This document shows, one piece after another, positions 60,901 through 64,000 of a stretch of 64,000 nucleotides of DNA. The stretch's first letter is position 1. Each line of letters opens with the position of its first letter. A program made the translations under genes and the position numbers. This DNA is from Actinernus sp. WN-2022 (taxonomy: Eukaryota; Cnidaria; Anthozoa; Actiniaria; Actinernidae): contig JAOWCC010001589.1 of NCBI GenBank assembly GCA_030867875.1, forward strand, positions 84,219,537-84,283,536. Direction: 5' to 3'. The notes under the pieces are model-generated. The model worked only from the letters and a program-made list of their open reading frames with translations. It was not told the origin of the DNA and searched no databases.

Positions 60901-62913
60901 GCAGGGGTTCTTTCTTTGCCATCTTGGATTAGGCACGTAAAGACCCCTAGGAATGAGGTTGTTCCCTGAGACAAGTATTCGTCATTTAAAACGATTTCTC
61001 ACAAGTCAAGTTCGGAGTAACTCTTCACTTTTTGATTCTTAACCCCCCTCAGATTGTCTAAAATCTGTGACCAAAATACTGAAAAATCGAAGGAAAACAT
61101 GTGAAGCCTTCCTTCCACGGGTTTGGACCACCATCTTGAAATGAGACTGTTACCGTAATCAAGATCTGTAGTCTCCAAAATGGTGGACAAGGTTAGGGTT
61201 GGGGAGAATTTAGAACTTCATCACAAGTTGCTTAACCTCTTTCCCTAATGCACTGCCCATAACCGCCCAATATGAAGCATGTACCTGGAGAAAATTATTG
61301 CATCAAACCTAGACATGCTGGAAATATGATGTTGTGATATTATTACAAGGGATGAATGACTTCGAAGCCACAGCTATAACGGGGATCACTTGACTCTCCC
61401 ACTTTGGAGAAAAACTCATTTGTTTTGGAGATCGTTGTTTGTTTCTTCAATTTTCACGAATTTTGAGGAGCTGAAAATTGGCTAAAAAAAACCTAGTTTC
61501 CATTTGCACTTGAAATCAAAAGCAAATACAAAATCACCACTCAGTCGTTACAGTACCTTGTTTAATCTTTCCAACCAGCAGGTTTGTTTGCACAAAACAC
61601 ACCAAGCGACTGTGAACCACGCCAATGTTTACACTGCATTTCACTCAACCACATTTTCCTGCTCCCACCTCCAATTGCATGCTGGGTAATCAACAACAAA
61701 ATCACAAGGGGTCCCCCCCTCTGGGACTCTGGTAGGTTTTTTTAAATAAGTCTTTTACCCCTACAACCAAGAGCTGTGATTTGGACTCAAGCCGTTGCTT
61801 TAAAGTGACAAAAACACATCCTAATAGGTTGAGCAGGGGGAAAAGACAACCAACTGCAAAATTTCAAGGATTTCAGTGAAGAATTTTGTCATGTGTCTGA
61901 AAGCAGAAACACCCGGGGGGGACTCCCTTATGTGAGGGGTACATGGATGCTCGCTGTACCTTTTAGGGGTCAAAATCAGGAGTTTAGTACCACTTAGGGT
62001 ATCCACGATCAAACACAGACATTTCTATGTAAAGCGGTACCTTTTAGGGGTCGGGTGTCACCGAATGCTAGAGAATGACAGCGCTTTTGAAAACAACAAG
62101 GAAGAATGTGCTTGATGATACAACATCAAATAATAGCAATAAAAGGCATCGAAAGTTTAAAATGTTGGCATGTGTTTATCGGTACCTTTTAGGGGTCAAA
62201 ATAAGCTTGAGCCACGCCCATTTTAGTACCTCTTAGGGGTCAAATCGAAAATGTCCGACGAGCATCCCTACCCCTTTTATATGGGAGTCCCCCTCGGAGA
62301 AACACAATGGAAAAACCCTGTGAAATCCCCTCACAAGGCCTACTAAAAGCAAACCAAGTACTTTTCAGCCGTCCTCAGACTTAATGATGTCCTCTAGCTC
62401 TCTTGCAGTGGCTTTTTTGTCCAAAATTAGAGCACATTTCATTGGAAACCCTACTGAAGCAGCCATATCTACCATCAACGAGTGCACAGAATTCTCCCAA
62501 ATGGCATTGTGGGAAAAGTTTGAGCCCTCGGCTTAAAAAGTCAGCAGTATTTAACTACCCCGGGCTAGCCAAACTTGAACTGAGGTGGGAGGGTTGAGTT
62601 AGCACTCAGGATTTCACCAACTGAGCCAAACATGTCCAGTAGGGAAAGGGTTAATATGCTGTTCTTGTACGAACCCGTTTAACTCCCAAATGGGAGCTTT
62701 TTGATAAAAATGCACAATCAAACATGAGGTGATTACTGTATATTAACCCAACATTTTGTTTTTTTTGTTACACTCCAGGCTCTTGATCTTGATGAAATCA
62801 AGACACATCACTGGCAGATTCAGTGGTGCAGTGCTGTGACAGGTGAAAAGTTACTAGATGGAATCGACTGGCTTATCTCTGATATTGCGTCAAGGATATT
62901 CACAATGGACTAG
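48892..62913 (+). CDS. ARL2: ADP-ribosylation factor-like protein 2
   Basis: ARL2 is a small Arf-family GTPase that works with tubulin cofactor D in tubulin heterodimer assembly and binds BART/ELMOD2-type partners in cytosol and mitochondria. Five exons: 48892-48956, 51838-51948, 52235-52397, 57188-57268, 62779-62913. All phases join, giving 184 residues, the usual ARL2 length. Motifs in order: [17 protein letters not shown]-terminus, P-loop GLDNAGKT, switch [12 protein letters not shown], switch [22 protein letters not shown], guanine-binding NKQD and CSAVTG. No glycine-2 myristoylation context beyond MG is certain; ARL2 is generally not myristoylated. It diverges from SYMPK across 191 bp. 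Introns 3 and 4 (4.8 and 5.5 kb) are filled with transposon debris. Confidence 0.97.
49262..50010. mobile_element. Nested palindromes in ARL2 intron 1
   Basis: Outer arms: CAATCATGATTTGTGTATTT with ATCGCTTGAATAGTTCAT at 49285-49345, mirrored at 49925-49990. Inner palindrome 49632-49915: arms with GATACCACATTCTGGAGAAA and GGTTGGCAGCCAAC, centred near 49770. Confidence 0.7.
50026..50386. mobile_element. MITE with repeated TAGGGGTCAAAA motif, copy 1
   Basis: Ends GGGGGAACTCCCATACATAA and ATGTATGGGAGTCCCTCCCC form terminal inverted repeats. Inside, GTACC-TTTTAGGGGTCAAAA-like units recur four to five times. Copy 2 is at 61912-62298. Confidence 0.7.
51690..51830. other. Short unassigned stretch before ARL2 exon 2
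   Basis: ATTTTGGACCCTGGG follows copies of TTGGTCACCA/AAAATTT sequence at 51400-51680, related to the GGCGACTAG segment at 56890-57060. A dispersed repeat is likely. Confidence 0.35.
51838..51948 (+). CDS. ARL2: ARL2 exon 2
   Basis: Carries the P-loop GLDNAGKTT and switch I region [14 protein letters not shown]. Acceptor at CTAG, donor GTAAGT. Confidence 0.95.
52235..52397 (+). CDS. ARL2: ARL2 exon 3
   Basis: Carries switch II ([20 protein letters not shown]) and the [10 protein letters not shown] segment. Ends LLLEE at donor GTATTA, phase 0. Confidence 0.95.
52566..52742. repeat. Tandem duplication of about 85 bp
   Basis: AGAGAGATCACGCCACTAAT and AGAGAGATTACGCCACTGAT start two neighbouring copies, both ending GAGAGTTAGAAAATG. 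It may lie inside the 5' LTR of the Gypsy-like element. Confidence 0.7.
52833..54772 (+). pseudogene. Ty3/Gypsy-like element, internally deleted
   Basis: A 300-codon gag-like frame (52833-53735) includes an acidic SAP-like helix region ([20 protein letters not shown]). It is followed at 53847 by an integrase zinc-binding part ([19 protein letters not shown]) and core start ([15 protein letters not shown]) in a shifted frame. Protease, RT and RNase H are missing, so a large deletion joins gag to integrase. TTTTGGGGGCTCAGACTGG at 52843 resembles a primer-binding site after a 5' LTR. No 3' LTR recognised. It lies in sense orientation in ARL2 intron 3. Confidence 0.75.
54395..54680 (+). repeat. 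66-bp coding-like minisatellite (22-residue units)
   Basis: Units such as [18 protein letters not shown] repeat three to four times, followed by two shorter [14 protein letters not shown] units. Downstream of the integrase remnant; possibly the element's C-terminal tail. Confidence 0.75.
54780..56700. other. ARL2 intron 3, right part: no gene recognised
   Basis: AT-rich. A 97-codon minus frame at 55073-55366 ([13 protein letters not shown]) near a GCGGGTAATAGGCGG-like flank may be transposon debris, unassigned. Confidence 0.35.
56703..56866. mobile_element. 164-bp palindromic MITE (TTGAAGGG family)
   Basis: CAATTGAAGGGTTCTGTGCA and TGCACGGAACCCTTCAATTG ends, with GTAAGTGACTTTGATCAAA mirrored by TTGATCAAAGTCACTTAC. 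Confidence 0.75.
57188..57268 (+). CDS. ARL2: ARL2 exon 4
   Basis: 27 codons, [20 protein letters not shown] then SAEEIKQ, holding the NKQD guanine-specificity motif. Donor GTAAGG. Confidence 0.95.
57665..59812. mobile_element. 2148-bp foldback transposon with 6-bp TSD
   Basis: Ends TATGGTTGCCGGATTATTGC and its complement at 59812, flanked on both sides by ATAGTC (57659-57664, 59813-59818). Outer parts of both arms are tandem TTCAATAAACCGATTTATA-type units. Inner parts (AAGATGGGGGTGACACCCAA, GTGTTTCCACTAATGATCTA) and even the central CAGGGTCCAAAGCGTC region are also mirrored. No transposase seen. Lies in ARL2 intron 4. Confidence 0.85.
60057..60270. mobile_element. TTGAAGGG-family MITE, duplicated core
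   Basis: TTGAAGGGGTCC to GGACCCTTTCA ends; the ATTCTAAATTCTCCTT/GGAGAATTTAGAAC hairpin occurs twice, with further debris to 60330. Confidence 0.55.
60480..60975. mobile_element. Foldback element
   Basis: CCCTGAGCAACCTCATTTCC...GGGGTCTTTAC at 60488 is mirrored by GTAAAGACCCCTAGGAATGA...CTGAG at 60938. AAAGAACCCCTG pairs with CAGGGGTTCTTT. Confidence 0.6.
61912..62298. mobile_element. MITE with repeated TAGGGGTCAAAA motif, copy 2
   Basis: Same orientation and content as 50026-50386: CGGGGGGGACTCCCTTATGT start, GTACCTTTTAGGGGTCAAAA units, ATATGGGAGTCCCCCTC end. Confidence 0.7.
62779..62913 (+). CDS. ARL2: ARL2 exon 5 and stop
   Basis: Encodes [20 protein letters not shown] through [11 protein letters not shown] and TAG at 62911-62913. 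CSAVTGE is the G5 motif. The SRIFTxD tail is typical of ARL2. Confidence 0.95.
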   Translation, partial: ALDLDEIKTHHWQIQWCSAVTGEKLLDGIDWLISDIASRIFTMD

Positions 62914-63072
62914 TTGATTGTTATTATTATTAAATGTATTATTTATAAAGATGGGACATTTGCTATTCTTGTGTGTCTCGTGTTGACATTCAAATTTCAG
63001 CCATATAGTCCAGAACCAAAACAGAGTATCAAGTCCTATCCACACAATGTATCTAAGTAGAGTATTTTAAAG

Positions 63073-63268
63073 AAACCTTACCTATTTAGTAGTAACCTTA
63101 CCTATTTAGTAATAACCTTACCTGTTTAGTAGTAACCTTACCTGTTTAGTAATAACCTTACCTGTTTAGTAGTAACCTTACCTATTTAGTAGTAAACTTA
63201 CCTATTTAGTGTTAACCTTACCTATTTAGTAGTAACCTTACCTGTTTAGTAATAACCTTACCTAAACT
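63073..63268. repeat. 20-bp tandem array downstream of ARL2
   Basis: About ten units of AACCTTACCTATTTAGTAGT with TGTTTAGTAATA variants, 160 bp past the ARL2 stop. Confidence 0.9.
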
Positions 63269-63699
63269 AATCGAGTTAGATTGCCGCATGATTCAAATTA
63301 CAATGTGTAGGTCGTATATAGGCAAGACATAAATTAGACAAGATATAAAGATATAATTTAAAAAAAGAAAAACATGAACATTTCTTAGAAATGTCAATAG
63401 GAACTTAGGATATCTGATTTTATTCGTTTCTTAACCCTCTCAGCCCCAAACACGACATTTGTTGTGTTTTACTGGTTACTTGCTTTGAGGATTTCAGTCT
63501 GGCTAAGTTTAAGGTGGCTCCAGACCTCCATTTATAAAGCCCACGCTAAAGTGACAGAAGACGTCCTGGCCCATTCACGAGTGGAAAATGAGGCTCTTTC
63601 TCTATCACAATAGCAGGCACAGACTCGGTTCTTCGAGAAAGTGCTGATTCAAGCTCTCATCAGACTTAATGATGTCCTCCTGGGCCGGTGTCACAGCGA

Positions 63700-63800
63700 T
63701 TTCGCCCCCCCCCCCCCCCCCCCCCCCCCCCAGTGAATTCGCCCCCCCGGGGCGAGATCGCTAGTGAATTCGCCCCCCTTCAGTGAATTCGCGAAATCGC
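63700..63800. repeat. Poly-C and GTGAATTCGCCCCCC repeats
   Basis: A C28-like run at about 63705-63732, then three or four CAGTGAATTCGCCCCCC / GAAATCGCTAGTGAATT units. Confidence 0.75.
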
Positions 63801-64000
63801 TAGTGAATTGTACTCGTAATTCTTATTGAAATCGCCACGCCTCAGAAAATAGAGGCAGTAGATGTCAACGTACTGAATAAAAAGTGTTTTTTTTAATAAA
63901 TCTAAAGTATTTTTTTAATAAAATGAAGTGTAAGACCCCTACTACTACTGACTACAAAAATACGCGAGTCGGTAACACTCCTTTTCTTCGGAAAGTCATT

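Overview
The window is eukaryotic nuclear DNA, AT-rich and packed with repeats, and most likely from an invertebrate animal. A cnidarian (coral or anemone) is my best guess; this is inferred from the SINE, foldback and transposase style and from protein similarity recalled from memory. No prokaryotic features were seen. Nearly all long open frames are repeat artefacts. The real coding content is two spliced host genes plus one intact single-exon gene inside an intron.

Gene 1 is symplekin (SYMPK), the scaffold of the mRNA 3'-end cleavage machinery. It lies on the minus strand from its start codon at 48700 down to 612 and runs off the left edge. I traced 29 exons by following splice sites, reading phase and family similarity. 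Gene 2 is ARL2, an Arf-like GTPase of the tubulin-folding pathway, on the plus strand at 48892-62913. Its five exons give exactly 184 codons plus stop. The two genes are head to head with 191 bp between start codons. That gap holds a ZNF143-like site and YY1-like sites, one of which overlaps the SYMPK start codon.

SYMPK introns hold at least seven tandem arrays or expansions: a 51-bp array made from an exon end and its splice donor (91-648), a 22-bp array (846-1240), a 55-bp array (4135-4715), a 136-bp satellite of about 28 copies (13777-17600), a 91-bp array of about 19 copies (23085-24825), and a G-rich array of about 50-bp units broken into three blocks (28778-36006). They also hold two tRNA-derived SINE families, many foldback elements and three non-LTR retrotransposon remnants. 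Intron 3 carries an intact 1131-codon gene on the same strand as SYMPK. It joins a CGGBP1-like zinc finger, a hAT transposase-like body, about 16 proline-rich heptads and a Ulp1/SENP-type cysteine protease with a C-terminal extension. Its flanks carry repeated ATTATGCGGG motifs. This is the best candidate for something undescribed.

ARL2 introns hold an internally deleted Ty3/Gypsy-like element (intron 3), a 2.1-kb foldback element with a 6-bp target duplication (intron 4) and several smaller palindromic elements. SYMPK exons 25-26 show apparent one-base deletions in otherwise conserved coding sequence. These are either assembly errors or real damage. Homopolymer runs at 10181, 13037 and 63706 also mark places where the assembly may be weak.
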